Source: Burkholderia sp. Ax-1719 (lineage in GTDB: Bacteria > Pseudomonadota > Gammaproteobacteria > Burkholderiales > Burkholderiaceae). Taken from it: a stretch of 64,000 nucleotides of DNA. Below are positions 44,074 through 52,750 of this stretch, piece by piece; within the stretch, counting starts at the first letter, position 1; every line of letters begins with the position of its first letter. The notes beneath the pieces are model-generated. The model saw only the letters and a list, made by a program, of their open reading frames with translations. It was not told the origin of the DNA and ran no database searches. The DNA lies in the NCBI RefSeq assembly GCF_011753055.1, contig NZ_VWWJ01000028.1, positions 27,419 to 91,418 of the forward strand, in the 5' to 3' direction. The position numbers and the translations under genes were made by a program.

Positions 44074-45057
44074 TTACTTGAGCAGGTGAGCGACGCCTTC
44101 GCGCTCTTCGAGCAGCTCGTTGAGCGTGCCCGTCATCTTTTCGCGCGAGAATGCGTCGATTTCCAGACCTTCGACGCGCTTGTACTCGCCGTTTTCGCAG
44201 GTAACCGGCACGCCGTAGATGATGTCTTCGGGGATTTCGTACGAGCCGTCCGACGGGATGCCCATCGTGACCCACTTGCCGTTCGTGCCGAGGACCCAGT
44301 CACGCACGTGGTCGATCGCTGCGTTGGCGGCCGAAGCTGCCGACGACAGGCCGCGTGCTTCGATGATCGCTGCGCCGCGCTTGCCGACCGTCGGGATGAA
44401 CGTGTCGCGGTTCCACACGTCGTCGTTGATCAGCGCGTTGAGCGACTGGCCTTCGACCGTGGCGAAACGGTAGTCGGGGTACATCGTCGGCGAGTGGTTG
44501 CCCCACACAGCGAGCTTTTCGATCGAAGCGACCGGCTTGCCCGACTTGGCGGCCAGTTGCGACAGCGCGCGGTTGTGGTCCAGACGCAGCATGGCCGTGA
44601 AGTTCTTCTTCGGCAGATCCGGAGCCGACTTCATGGCGATGTAGGCGTTCGTGTTGGCCGGGTTGCCGACGACCAGCACCTTGACGTCGCGGCTGGCGAC
44701 GTCGTTCAGGGCCTTGCCCTGAACCGTGAAGATTTCCGCGTTGGCCGAGAGCAGATCCTTACGCTCCATGCCCTTCGAGCGCGGACGTGCGCCAACCAGC
44801 AGGGCGACGTCGGCGTCCTTGAACGCGACCTTCGGGTCGTCCGTGATGACCACGCCTGCGAGCAGCGGGAAGGCGCAGTCGTCGAGTTCCATCACGACGC
44901 CCTTGACGGCAGCTTGCGCTTGCGGGAGGTCCAGCAGTTGCAGGATGACGGGCTGATCCTTGCCGAGCAGGTCGCCGTTCGCGATACGGAACAGCAGGGA
45001 GTAAGCGATCTGACCTGCGGCGCCGGTGACGGCAACGCGCTTTGCGGGCTTAGCCAT
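44074..45057 (-). CDS. mdh: Malate dehydrogenase
   Basis: 327 residues. [26 protein letters not shown] is the NAD-binding fold, [34 protein letters not shown] and [14 protein letters not shown] (catalytic Asp) follow, and [16 protein letters not shown] contains the catalytic His. This is the cytosolic-type malate dehydrogenase common in proteobacteria, reducing oxaloacetate or oxidising malate in the TCA cycle. First gene of the leftward run mdh / CitE-like / MliC-like / prpD / acnA and divergent from the GntR regulator and sdh operon. Confidence 0.97.
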
Positions 45058-45605
45058 TGAAAATCTCCAGGAAGATGCGTTAGACGCCAGGGTAAAACGC
45101 CATTCTATATGCGCGTCACCCGAAGCGTTCGTGAATCAGACGGCCCCTTTTCCAGGCGTGCGGGCGAGGCCTTGCGGGGCCTGTTGCGCACGCCGGCGGG
45201 CGGGCCGCCATGCCGGTAACCTGTACGACGAAGCTCGGGAATGAACGGGGACGCCCTGGAGGGAACGCCTGACGCGGGCCGCTTTGCGTATGCCGACTCC
45301 TGCAACAGCTCGGCTGGGACGGTCCACAGGCGCGTCGCGCGGGAGATTGCGCGGGCGGGGCGGATCGAAAACCGCTACTGCATGACTGCTAGAGGGAACA
45401 GCATGTGCAAGGCGGACTGCGGCGCATTTCGCCACGAAGTGGATGCTGCCGGCGGCTCCCGTGATTCACACGCGGTCGCCCGCAAACCCTTGCTCGATCG
45501 GCAGTTTAGGATTCGCAATGGGTAAAGTCAACACTATCTTATGTCTTATATAAGACATATCTGTTGCAGCCAAAAGGGTAGATTTCAGCGGGGGTTTATG
45601 TTGAA
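45058..45605. other. Divergent control region between mdh and the GntR gene
   Basis: 548 bp with no convincing gene; the open frames are Arg/Ala-rich and lack ribosome sites. The right end carries the perfect 20-bp palindrome at 45540-45559. The promoter of mdh must lie at the left end. Confidence 0.6.
45540..45559. promoter_or_regulatory. Perfect 20-bp palindrome, likely operator of the GntR/UTRA regulator
   Basis: TATGTCTTATATAAGACATA is fully self-complementary and ends 46 bp before the regulator start. The AT centre and the dyad size suit HutC-subfamily GntR proteins, so autoregulation is likely. Confidence 0.7.
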
Positions 45606-46433
45606 ATGCGCGCCATGAATGCGAACCCGGTCAGCAACGCGAATTCCTCCGCTCCCGAAAGCGGTGCGCCTGCGTCCGCCTCCGGTTCTTCGACTGCGGC
45701 GCCGACGGCCTCGCCGTCCCCCACCTTCAGTCCGCTCTATCAGCAGATCAAGGGGCTCATTACACAGAGCCTCGAGACCGGCGAATGGAAGCCCGGCGAA
45801 ATCATCCCTAGCGAAGTCGAACTGGCTGCCCGTTACAAGGTCAGCCAGGGGACCGTGCGCAAGGCGATCGACGAACTGGCTGCCGACAACCTGCTGGTAC
45901 GACGCCAGGGCAAGGGTACGTTTGTTGCGACGCACAACGAAGAACGCGCCCAGTTTCGCTTCCTTAGATTGCTGGCTGATGACGGCGCGGAGCATCCGCA
46001 CGTCAGCCGCCTGCTCGAGTGCCGCCGCCTGCGCGCCTCGGCTGAGATCGCGCGTCAGCTCGACCTCAAGCCGGCCGATCCGGTGGTGCTCATCAAACGT
46101 CTTCTGCAGTTCGACGGCGAGAGTACCGTACTCGACGAAATCTGGCTGCCTGGCGGTGTATTCCGCGGCCTCACGGCCGAGCGCCTCGCCGAGTATAAAG
46201 GCCCGCTGTACGCCATGTTCGAAGCCGACTTCGGCACGCGTATGATTCGTGCAACTGAGAAGATCCGCGCCGTGGCCGCCGAGCCCGCGGTTGCCGATCT
46301 GCTCAATGTGCCAGCGGGTTTTCCATTGCTTTCCGTCGATCGGGTGTCCTATACCTATGGAGACCGGCCGGTCGAAGTACGCCGTGGTTGGTATGTCACA
46401 ACCGGGTACTACTATCAGAATGACCTGAGTTGA
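45606..46433 (+). CDS. GntR family regulator with UTRA domain (HutC subfamily)
   Basis: 275 residues; the ATG at 45606 or the one at 45615 may be used. A Ser/Ala/Pro-rich N-terminal stretch of 35 residues precedes the winged helix (PLYQQIKGLITQSLETGEWKPGEIIPSEVELAARYKVSQGTVRKAIDELAADNLLVRRQGKGTFV, about 42-105). The UTRA domain follows (LDLKPADPVVLIKRLLQFDGESTVLDEIWLPGGVFRGL and LSVDRVSYTYGDRPVEVRRGWYVT). The gene stands directly before sdhCDAB and behind a perfect palindrome, so it may control its own expression and that of TCA genes on either side. Ligand unknown. Confidence 0.92.
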   Translation: MRAMNANPVSNANSSAPESGAPASASGSSTAAPTASPSPTFSPLYQQIKGLITQSLETGEWKPGEIIPSEVELAARYKVSQGTVRKAIDELAADNLLVRRQGKGTFVATHNEERAQFRFLRLLADDGAEHPHVSRLLECRRLRASAEIARQLDLKPADPVVLIKRLLQFDGESTVLDEIWLPGGVFRGLTAERLAEYKGPLYAMFEADFGTRMIRATEKIRAVAAEPAVADLLNVPAGFPLLSVDRVSYTYGDRPVEVRRGWYVTTGYYYQNDLS

Positions 46434-46557
46434 AAAGAGAGCCCACAGGAGACAGGTGGGCCTTCCCCCCGCGCTAGTCGTTTCGCGCGCGCATCAGCGG
46501 TTAGCAGGGCTGATTTCGCTGCAGCGCGAAAAGAAAAGGCGGTAAAATTGCGTATTA

Positions 46558-46567
46558 GTGTTAACAC
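46558..46567. promoter_or_regulatory. GTGTTAACAC palindrome before sdhC
   Basis: A perfect 10-bp palindrome 16 bp before the sdhC start, within the likely promoter or 5' leader of the sdh operon. Its sequence differs from the palindrome at 45540, so a different protein may bind it. Confidence 0.35.
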
Positions 46568-46583
46568 ATAGTAGGGGTCTAGC

Positions 46584-47000
46584 ATGGCAGAAGCCGCAAA
46601 AAAACCGAGGCCGGAATACCGGAACATCGGGATTGGGCAGATATTGTTCGCATACCGCCTGCCGTTGGCCGGTCGCGTATCGATCGGTCACCGCGTGAGC
46701 GGTGCACTTCTATTCCTATTCCTGCCTTTCCTGTTGTTCCTGTTGGATCAGAGCCTCACTTCGGAACTCAGCTTCGAGTTCTTCAAGGGCTTCCTTTCCA
46801 ACATCATCGTCAAGCTCATCGTGCTGGTCCTCGGATGGGCGTTCCTCTTCCACTTCTGCGCTGGCGTGCGCCACCTGTTCATGGATTTCAACCATGACCT
46901 CGCGGCTAAAGAAAAAGGCAAATCGACCTCGCTCGTCGTCGTTGTCATCTCCACGATCCTCACGATCGCCTTCGCGGCAAAACTCTTCGGAGCGTTTTAA
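46584..47000 (+). CDS. sdhC: Succinate dehydrogenase cytochrome b556 subunit
   Basis: 138 residues with three membrane helices (about 38-56, 70-92, 112-132). RPEYRNIGIGQILFAYRLPLAGRVSIGHRVSGALLF holds the conserved Ser and Arg at the quinone site, and HFCAGVRHLFMDF contains the haem-ligand His region. It anchors the succinate dehydrogenase complex (complex II) in the inner membrane. First gene of sdhCDAB; it is 2 bp from sdhD. Confidence 0.95.
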   Translation: MAEAAKKPRPEYRNIGIGQILFAYRLPLAGRVSIGHRVSGALLFLFLPFLLFLLDQSLTSELSFEFFKGFLSNIIVKLIVLVLGWAFLFHFCAGVRHLFMDFNHDLAAKEKGKSTSLVVVVISTILTIAFAAKLFGAF

Positions 47001-47002
47001 GA

Positions 47003-47371
47003 ATGTCGGCTAAAAACGGGATTGGTCCGAAGCGCCTCGTTGTTGGCGCTCACTACGGCCTGCGCGACTGGATTGCCCAGCGCGCTACCGCCGTGCTCAT
47101 GGCGATCTACACGGTTGTGCTGCTGGTGCTGTTCTTCGGCGCACACGACTTTTCTTACGAAGGCTGGGCGTCGATTTTCTCCGCCCAATGGATGAAGCTC
47201 GCGACGTTCGTCATGCTGCTCGCGCTGTTCTATCACGCCTGGATTGGCGTGCGCGACATCTGGATGGACTACATCAAGCCCGTTGGCCTGCGCATTGCGC
47301 TGGACGTGCTGACGATCGCCTGGCTGCTGGGCAGCCTGGGCTACGCCGCGCAGATTCTCTGGAGAGTGTAA
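47003..47371 (+). CDS. sdhD: Succinate dehydrogenase membrane anchor subunit
   Basis: 122 residues with three helices (about 30-48, 62-84, 95-118). RLVVGAHYGLRDWIAQRATAVLMAIYTVVLL and FYHAWIGVRDIWMDYIKP are the conserved SdhD blocks, carrying the haem His and the Asp-Tyr near the ubiquinone site. Works with SdhC to hold haem b and quinone. Spaced 2 bp from sdhC and 4 bp from sdhA. Confidence 0.95.
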   Translation: MSAKNGIGPKRLVVGAHYGLRDWIAQRATAVLMAIYTVVLLVLFFGAHDFSYEGWASIFSAQWMKLATFVMLLALFYHAWIGVRDIWMDYIKPVGLRIALDVLTIAWLLGSLGYAAQILWRV

Positions 47372-47375
47372 AAGA

Positions 47376-49151
47376 ATGGCTGCAATCAAGAATTCTCTGC
47401 CGCGTCGCAAGTTCGACGTGGTCATCGTCGGCGCGGGCGGCTCGGGGATGCGCGCGTCGCTGCAACTGGCACGTGCCGGCCTGTCGGTCTGCGTGCTCTC
47501 GAAAGTGTTCCCGACGCGTTCGCACACGGTTGCTGCTCAAGGCGGCATCGGCGCATCGCTCGGCAACATGAGCGAAGACAACTGGCACTACCACTTCTAC
47601 GACACGATCAAGGGTTCCGACTGGCTCGGCGACCAGGACGCGATCGAGTTCATGTGCCGCGAAGCACCGAACGCCGTCTACGAACTGGAACACATGGGCA
47701 TGCCGTTCGACCGCAATGCGGACGGCACGATCTACCAGCGTCCGTTCGGCGGCCACACGGCTAACTACGGCGAAAAGCCGGTGCAACGCGCCTGCGCGGC
47801 TGCTGACCGTACCGGTCACGCGCTGCTGCACACGCTGTACCAGCAGAACGTCGCTGCGAAGACCACGTTCTTCGTCGAATGGATGGCGCTGGATCTGATC
47901 CGCGACGCCGAAGGCGACGTGCTGGGCGTGACCGCGCTCGAAATGGAAACGGGCGACGTCTACATCCTCGAAGGCAAGACCACGCTGTTCGCCACGGGCG
48001 GCGCAGGCCGGATCTTCCAGGCATCGACCAACGCGTTCATCAACACCGGTGACGGCCTTGGTATGGCGGCCCGCTCGGGCATCGCACTGCAGGACATGGA
48101 GTTCTGGCAGTTCCACCCGACGGGTGTGGCAGGCGCAGGCGTGCTGATTACCGAAGGCGTGCGCGGCGAAGGCGGCATTCTGCGTAACTCGAACGGCGAG
48201 CGCTTCATGGAGCGTTACGCTCCGACGCTGAAGGACCTCGCACCGCGTGACTTCGTTTCGCGTTCGATGGACCAGGAAATCAAGGAAGGCCGCGGTGTCG
48301 GCGCGCACAAGGATCACGTGCTGCTCGACCTGTCGCACATCGGCGCAGAGACGATCATGAAGCGTCTGCCGTCGATCCGCGAAATCGCGCTGAAGTTCGC
48401 CAACGTGGACTGCATCAAGGAACCGATCCCGGTCGTTCCGACGATTCACTACCAGATGGGCGGCATCCCGACCAACATCAATGGTCAGGTCGTTGGCACG
48501 CCGAAGGGTCACGAAGAAGTCGTCAACGGCTTCTACGCTGTGGGCGAATGCTCGTGCGTCTCGGTGCACGGCGCGAACCGTCTGGGCACGAACTCGCTGC
48601 TCGACCTCGTGGTGTTCGGCCGTGCGGCCGGCAACCATATCGTCAAGCACGTGAAGGAACTGAAAGAGCACAAGCCGCTGCCGGCCGATGCTGCTGACTT
48701 CGCGCTCTCGCGTCTGGCGAAGCTCGACAACTCGACCTCGGGCGAATACGCACAAAGCGTCGCGAACGAAATCCGCGGCTCGATGCAGAAGCACGCTGGC
48801 GTGTTCCGTACCTCGGCGCTGCTCGCGGAAGGTGTCAAGGACATCGCGCAAGTCGTCGAACAGGCGAAGCACATCCACCTGAAGGACAAGTCGAAGGTGT
48901 TCAACACCGCGCGCGTCGAAGCGCTCGAAGTGGCGAACCTCGTGGAAGTTGCGCAGGCAACGATGGTGTCGGCGGAAGCGCGTAAGGAAAGCCGTGGCGC
49001 CCACGCACACAGCGACTTCGAACACCGCGACGACGAAAACTGGCTGCGCCATACGCTGTGGTTCAGCGAAGGCAACCGTCTTGACTACAAGCCGGTTCAC
49101 ATGAAGCCGCTGACCGTCGAGTCCGTGCCGCCGAAGGCGCGTACGTTCTAA
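47376..49151 (+). CDS. sdhA: Succinate dehydrogenase flavoprotein subunit
   Basis: 591 residues. The Rossmann FAD motif VVIVGAGGSGMRASLQLA is at 15-32, and SHTVAAQGGIGASLGN follows with His 50 as the covalent FAD ligand. FWQFHPTGVAGAGVLITEGVRGEGG and HYQMGGIPTN hold substrate-binding residues, and SVHGANRLGTNSLLDLVVFGRAAG ends the flavin domain. It oxidises succinate to fumarate in the cytoplasm-facing part of complex II. Maturation is aided by SdhE, encoded two genes downstream. Confidence 0.97.
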   Translation: MAAIKNSLPRRKFDVVIVGAGGSGMRASLQLARAGLSVCVLSKVFPTRSHTVAAQGGIGASLGNMSEDNWHYHFYDTIKGSDWLGDQDAIEFMCREAPNAVYELEHMGMPFDRNADGTIYQRPFGGHTANYGEKPVQRACAAADRTGHALLHTLYQQNVAAKTTFFVEWMALDLIRDAEGDVLGVTALEMETGDVYILEGKTTLFATGGAGRIFQASTNAFINTGDGLGMAARSGIALQDMEFWQFHPTGVAGAGVLITEGVRGEGGILRNSNGERFMERYAPTLKDLAPRDFVSRSMDQEIKEGRGVGAHKDHVLLDLSHIGAETIMKRLPSIREIALKFANVDCIKEPIPVVPTIHYQMGGIPTNINGQVVGTPKGHEEVVNGFYAVGECSCVSVHGANRLGTNSLLDLVVFGRAAGNHIVKHVKELKEHKPLPADAADFALSRLAKLDNSTSGEYAQSVANEIRGSMQKHAGVFRTSALLAEGVKDIAQVVEQAKHIHLKDKSKVFNTARVEALEVANLVEVAQATMVSAEARKESRGAHAHSDFEHRDDENWLRHTLWFSEGNRLDYKPVHMKPLTVESVPPKARTF

Positions 49152-49180
49152 GGCACACGCCAGTCAAAAGGAATTTGGAA

Positions 49181-49882
49181 ATGGCCAAACGTATTTTTGA
49201 AGTCTACCGCTACGATCCGGACAAGGACTCGGCGCCGCGCATGCAGACGTACGAGCTGGAACTCACGCACGAGCGCATGCTGCTCGACGCGCTGGTCAAG
49301 CTCAAGGAAGTGGACGAAACGCTGTCGTTCCGCCGTTCGTGCCGTGAAGGCGTGTGCGGTTCGGACGCCATGAACATCAACGGCAAGAACGGTCTGGCGT
49401 GTCTCACGAACCTGAACGACCTGCCGGCGAAGATCGTGCTGCGCCCGCTGCCGGGCCTGCCCGTCGTGCGCGACCTGATCGTCGACATGACGCACTTCTT
49501 CAACCAGTACCACTCGATCAAGCCGTACCTGATCAACGACACGCCGCCGCCCGAAAAAGAGCGTCTGCAGTCGCCTGAACAGCGTGACGAACTCGACGGC
49601 GTGTACGAGTGTATTCTGTGCGCGAGCTGCTCGACGTCGTGCCCGAGCTTCTGGTGGAATCCGGACAAGTTCGTCGGCCCGGCCGGCCTGCTGCAAGCGT
49701 ATCGCTTCATCGCGGACAGCCGCGACGAAGCCACTGGCGAGCGTCTCGACAACCTCGAAGACCCGTACCGTCTGTTCCGTTGCCACACGATCATGAACTG
49801 CGTCGACGTCTGCCCGAAGGGCCTGAACCCGACGAAGGCGATCGGCAAGATCAAGGAACTGATGGTCCGCCGCGCGGTTTGA
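49181..49882 (+). CDS. sdhB: Succinate dehydrogenase iron-sulfur subunit
   Basis: 233 residues from the ATG at 49181 (AAAAGGAA upstream). The N-terminal 2Fe-2S ferredoxin domain has SCREGVCGSDAMNINGKNGLAC, and the C-terminal domain has CILCASCSTSCPSFWW and CHTIMNCVDVCPKGLNPTKAIG for the 4Fe-4S and 3Fe-4S clusters. It carries electrons from SdhA to the quinone. Sits 29 bp after sdhA and 15 bp before sdhE. Confidence 0.97.
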   Translation: MAKRIFEVYRYDPDKDSAPRMQTYELELTHERMLLDALVKLKEVDETLSFRRSCREGVCGSDAMNINGKNGLACLTNLNDLPAKIVLRPLPGLPVVRDLIVDMTHFFNQYHSIKPYLINDTPPPEKERLQSPEQRDELDGVYECILCASCSTSCPSFWWNPDKFVGPAGLLQAYRFIADSRDEATGERLDNLEDPYRLFRCHTIMNCVDVCPKGLNPTKAIGKIKELMVRRAV

Positions 49883-49897
49883 CCATAGCGAGATTGA

Positions 49898-50164
49898 ATG
49901 GACTCGCACCAGTCTGACCCTCATCGCCGCGCGCGCCTTCGCTGGCGCGCGCGGCGCGGTATGCTCGAAAACGACATTATTTTCGAGCGATTTTTTGACC
50001 GCTATGAGCATGACCTCAGCGACGCCGATGTAGGCGCACTTACGCGCCTGCTCGAGCTGAGCGATAACGACCTGATGGACTTGCTGCTCGCACGCAAGGA
50101 ACCAGAAGGCAATCTTGCCGACCCGGACGTGAAGCGGGTGCTGGAGCTGCTTCGCAACGTCTGA
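49898..50164 (+). CDS. sdhE: FAD assembly factor SdhE
   Basis: 88 residues. RARLRWRARRGMLENDIIFERFF contains the RGxxE motif of SdhE/SDHAF2, which helps attach FAD covalently to SdhA in the cytoplasm. The rest, LSDADVGALTRLLELSDNDLMDLLLARKEPEG, forms the helical bundle of this family. Position right after sdhB is the expected one. Confidence 0.93.
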   Translation: MDSHQSDPHRRARLRWRARRGMLENDIIFERFFDRYEHDLSDADVGALTRLLELSDNDLMDLLLARKEPEGNLADPDVKRVLELLRNV

Positions 50165-50254
50165 GATGCTGTGGCGCGCGCTTTGGAGAAAGCCGCGCCG
50201 CGCCGGACGTGCAAACTATCGAATCCTGTGTTTATCTTCGATTGAGGATGTGCT

Positions 50255-51556
50255 ATGACCCCGTCTGATGTAAAAGCCACGCTATCGTTCAGCGACAATT
50301 CGCCGAGCGTCGAACTGCCGATCTACAAGGGCACCCAAGGCCCGGATGTGATCGACATCCGCAAACTGTACGGTCAGACCGGCAAGTTCACGTATGACCC
50401 GGGCTTCATGTCGACGGCGGCGTGTAACTCGGCGATCACGTACATCGACGGGGACAAGGGCGAACTGCTGTATCGCGGTTTCCCGATCGACAACCTCGCA
50501 GAAAACGCCGACTTCCTCGAAACCTGCTATCTGCTGCTCAAGGGCGAGCTGCCGAACCAGGCGCAAAAGGATGAGTTCGTGAAGACCGTCACGCAGCACA
50601 CGATGGTCCACGAGCAGATGCAATTCTTCTTCCGTGGCTTCCGCCGCGACGCACACCCGATGGCGATCCTGGTCGCTGCAGTCGGCGCGCTGTCGGCGTT
50701 CTACCACGACTCGCTCGACATCAATAACGCGAAGCATCGCGAAGTTTCGGCAATCCGCATGATTGCCAAGCTGCCGACGCTGGTCGCCATGGCGTACAAG
50801 TACTCGATCGGCCAGCCGTTCGTGTACCCGCAGAACGACCTGTCGTACAGCGCGAACTTCATGCGCATGATGTTCTCGAACCCGTGCGAAGAGTACAAGG
50901 TCAACGACGTGCTGGTGCGCGCGCTTGACCGTATCCTGATCCTGCACGCAGACCACGAACAGAACGCGTCGACCTCGACGGTCCGTCTGGCTGGCTCGTC
51001 GGGCGCTAACCCGTTCGCGTGTATCGCAGCCGGTATCGCCTGTCTGTGGGGCCCGGCGCACGGCGGTGCGAACGAAGCCGCACTGAACATGCTTGAGGAA
51101 ATCGGCTCGGTGGAGAACATCCCTGAGTTCATCAAGCAGGTGAAGGACAAGAACTCGGGCGTGAAGCTGATGGGCTTCGGTCACCGCGTGTACAAGAACT
51201 ACGATCCGCGTGCGAAGCTGATGCGCGAAACGTGCCACGAAGTGCTCAACGAACTGGGCCTGCACGACGATCCGCTGTTCAAGCTCGCGATGGCGCTCGA
51301 AAAGATCGCTCTGGAAGACGAATACTTCGTGTCGCGCAAGCTGTACCCGAACGTCGACTTCTACTCGGGCATCGTTCAGCGCGCGCTGGGCATCCCGACC
51401 TCGATGTTCACGTGTATCTTCGCGATGGCACGTACGGTGGGCTGGATCGCCCAGTGGAACGAAATGATCGCCGATCCGGAACAGAAGATTGGCCGTCCGC
51501 GTCAGCTGTTCATCGGCAACACGCCGCGCGAAGCGAAGCCGATCTCGGCACGCTAA
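50255..51556 (+). CDS. gltA: Citrate synthase (type II)
   Basis: 433 residues, the length of hexameric type II citrate synthases. ELPIYKGTQGPDVIDIRKLYGQTGKFTYDPGF opens the protein; LHADHEQNASTSTVRLAGSSGANPFACIAAGIACLWGPAHGGANEA and MGFGHRVYKNYDPRAKLM contain the catalytic His residues, and the catalytic Asp lies near VDFYSGIVQ. It joins acetyl-CoA and oxaloacetate to citrate. Final gene of the rightward TCA run and followed by a very strong terminator; 90 bp separate it from sdhE. Confidence 0.97.
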   Translation: MTPSDVKATLSFSDNSPSVELPIYKGTQGPDVIDIRKLYGQTGKFTYDPGFMSTAACNSAITYIDGDKGELLYRGFPIDNLAENADFLETCYLLLKGELPNQAQKDEFVKTVTQHTMVHEQMQFFFRGFRRDAHPMAILVAAVGALSAFYHDSLDINNAKHREVSAIRMIAKLPTLVAMAYKYSIGQPFVYPQNDLSYSANFMRMMFSNPCEEYKVNDVLVRALDRILILHADHEQNASTSTVRLAGSSGANPFACIAAGIACLWGPAHGGANEAALNMLEEIGSVENIPEFIKQVKDKNSGVKLMGFGHRVYKNYDPRAKLMRETCHEVLNELGLHDDPLFKLAMALEKIALEDEYFVSRKLYPNVDFYSGIVQRALGIPTSMFTCIFAMARTVGWIAQWNEMIADPEQKIGRPRQLFIGNTPREAKPISAR

Positions 51557-51580
51557 GCACACACGCTGTAAGCCATACCT

Positions 51581-51620
51581 CAAACGCCCCGACGGTTCGC
51601 CCGTCGGGGCGTTTGTTTTT
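51581..51620 (+). terminator. Strong intrinsic terminator of the sdh-gltA unit
   Basis: CAAACGCCCCGACGG (51581-51595) and CCGTCGGGGCGTTTG (51601-51615) form a perfect 15-bp stem with loop TTCGC, followed by TTTTT. Confidence 0.92.
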
Positions 51621-51645
51621 GTGGCCTTGCGACGCGTGCCTGGAA

Positions 51646-52110
51646 TCAAACCCAGCCGTCAATCTTCAGGCCGCTGGCTTGCTCGGCTTCCTCGCGCGAG
51701 ACTTCGCGCCTGGTCTGGCCAAAGCTCCATACATGACCTTCCGGGTCCACCGCCGCGTAGACACGGTCGCCGTAGAACTGATCGGACGGCTCGCGCACGA
51801 TCTTCGCGCCTGCCGCACGCGCACGTGCGCAATGCTCGTCGAGGCCGCTTTTCAGCTGTACGTGCACGGACTGCGTGTTCTTGCCCTCGACATCTTCCGG
51901 GCTGGAGTAGGGCATGCCGGGCCAGCCGCCGCAGATCATCACGTAGCCGTCCTCGAAGCGCATTTCCGAGTGCGCGAGCTTGCCGTCGGGCGAGGTGATG
52001 ACGAACTGCCGCGTAAAGCCGAAAGCCTTTTCCAGCCAGTCGAGCGCCGCGAACGGATCGCGATAGTAGATGGCCGAGCCGAAAACGGCGCGCGGCGAGG
52101 TATTGCTCAT
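51646..52110 (-). CDS. VOC superfamily protein
   Basis: 154 residues from the ATG at 52110, with GGGAG upstream; the frame is open further but lacks a good start. SAIYYRDPFAALDWLEKAFGFTRQFVI, VHVQLKSGLDEHCARARAAGAKIVREPSDQFYGDRVYAAVDPEGHVWSFGQ are the two halves of a glyoxalase/bleomycin-resistance fold, with the ending typical of PhnB-like members. Cytoplasmic; reaction not known. Convergent with gltA. Confidence 0.87.
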   Translation of the reverse strand: MSNTSPRAVFGSAIYYRDPFAALDWLEKAFGFTRQFVITSPDGKLAHSEMRFEDGYVMICGGWPGMPYSSPEDVEGKNTQSVHVQLKSGLDEHCARARAAGAKIVREPSDQFYGDRVYAAVDPEGHVWSFGQTRREVSREEAEQASGLKIDGWV

Positions 52111-52219
52111 GATCGTCTCCCTGCAGGGTTGGGGCGGTGCTAGCGGATAATCTAGCACTCTGGCGATGACGCTGCGTGGCAATGCTTTGTTATGCTGAAT
52201 GTCCTCACAGCGTAGCTGA

Positions 52220-52690
52220 ATGGACGGACTGGCGATGCAACTGAGCTTTTCCCCAACGAACACGAACGATGCAGACGCGCTGGTCGCGATGCGCATCGCT
52301 GCGATGCGCGCGAGCCTGGAGCGCATTGGGCGCTTCGACCCGCAGCGCGCCCGCGAGCGCTTTCTGGCGGCCTTCGAGCCGGCGCTGTGCCGCTTTATCG
52401 AAGCCGATGGCGTGCGGGCGGGCTTCGTGCTTGTGAGACCGCAGGCGGATCATTGGCTGCTCGACCATCTCTACGTATTGCCCGGGCATCAGGGGCGGGG
52501 AATCGGCGCGCAGGTGCTGCGCGATATTTTCACCAGCGCCGATGCAGTGCGTCTGCCCGTTCGCGTCGGCGCATTGCGCGGTAGCGATTCGAATCGCTTT
52601 TATCAGCGGCACGGTTTCGCGCAGATCGGCGAAAGCGAATGGGATATCTACTACGAACGGCAACCGGCGCTTATCGCCACGCCCGATTAG
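52220..52690 (+). CDS. GNAT family N-acetyltransferase
   Basis: 156 residues (start at 52220 or at the ATG at 52235). LDHLYVLPGHQGRGIGAQVLRDIF at about 90-113 is the acetyl-CoA-binding motif A (Q/R-x-x-G-x-G/A), and VGALRGSDSNRFYQRHGFAQIGESEWDIYYER is motif B with the closing strand. It transfers an acetyl group from acetyl-CoA to an amine; the substrate is unknown. It lies just before the two-component genes but with a 60-bp gap. Confidence 0.87.
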   Translation: MDGLAMQLSFSPTNTNDADALVAMRIAAMRASLERIGRFDPQRARERFLAAFEPALCRFIEADGVRAGFVLVRPQADHWLLDHLYVLPGHQGRGIGAQVLRDIFTSADAVRLPVRVGALRGSDSNRFYQRHGFAQIGESEWDIYYERQPALIATPD

Positions 52691-52750
52691 CCCCACCCCG
52701 AATCCATTATCATGGAGCGGCCCAATCCTCCTTAGCCTGCCAGCCGCACC

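Noticed and set aside
45241..45525. A 94-codon plus-strand frame in the mdh-GntR gap
   Set aside because: No ribosome site, no recognisable motif and unbiased residue use; it ends just before the operator region.
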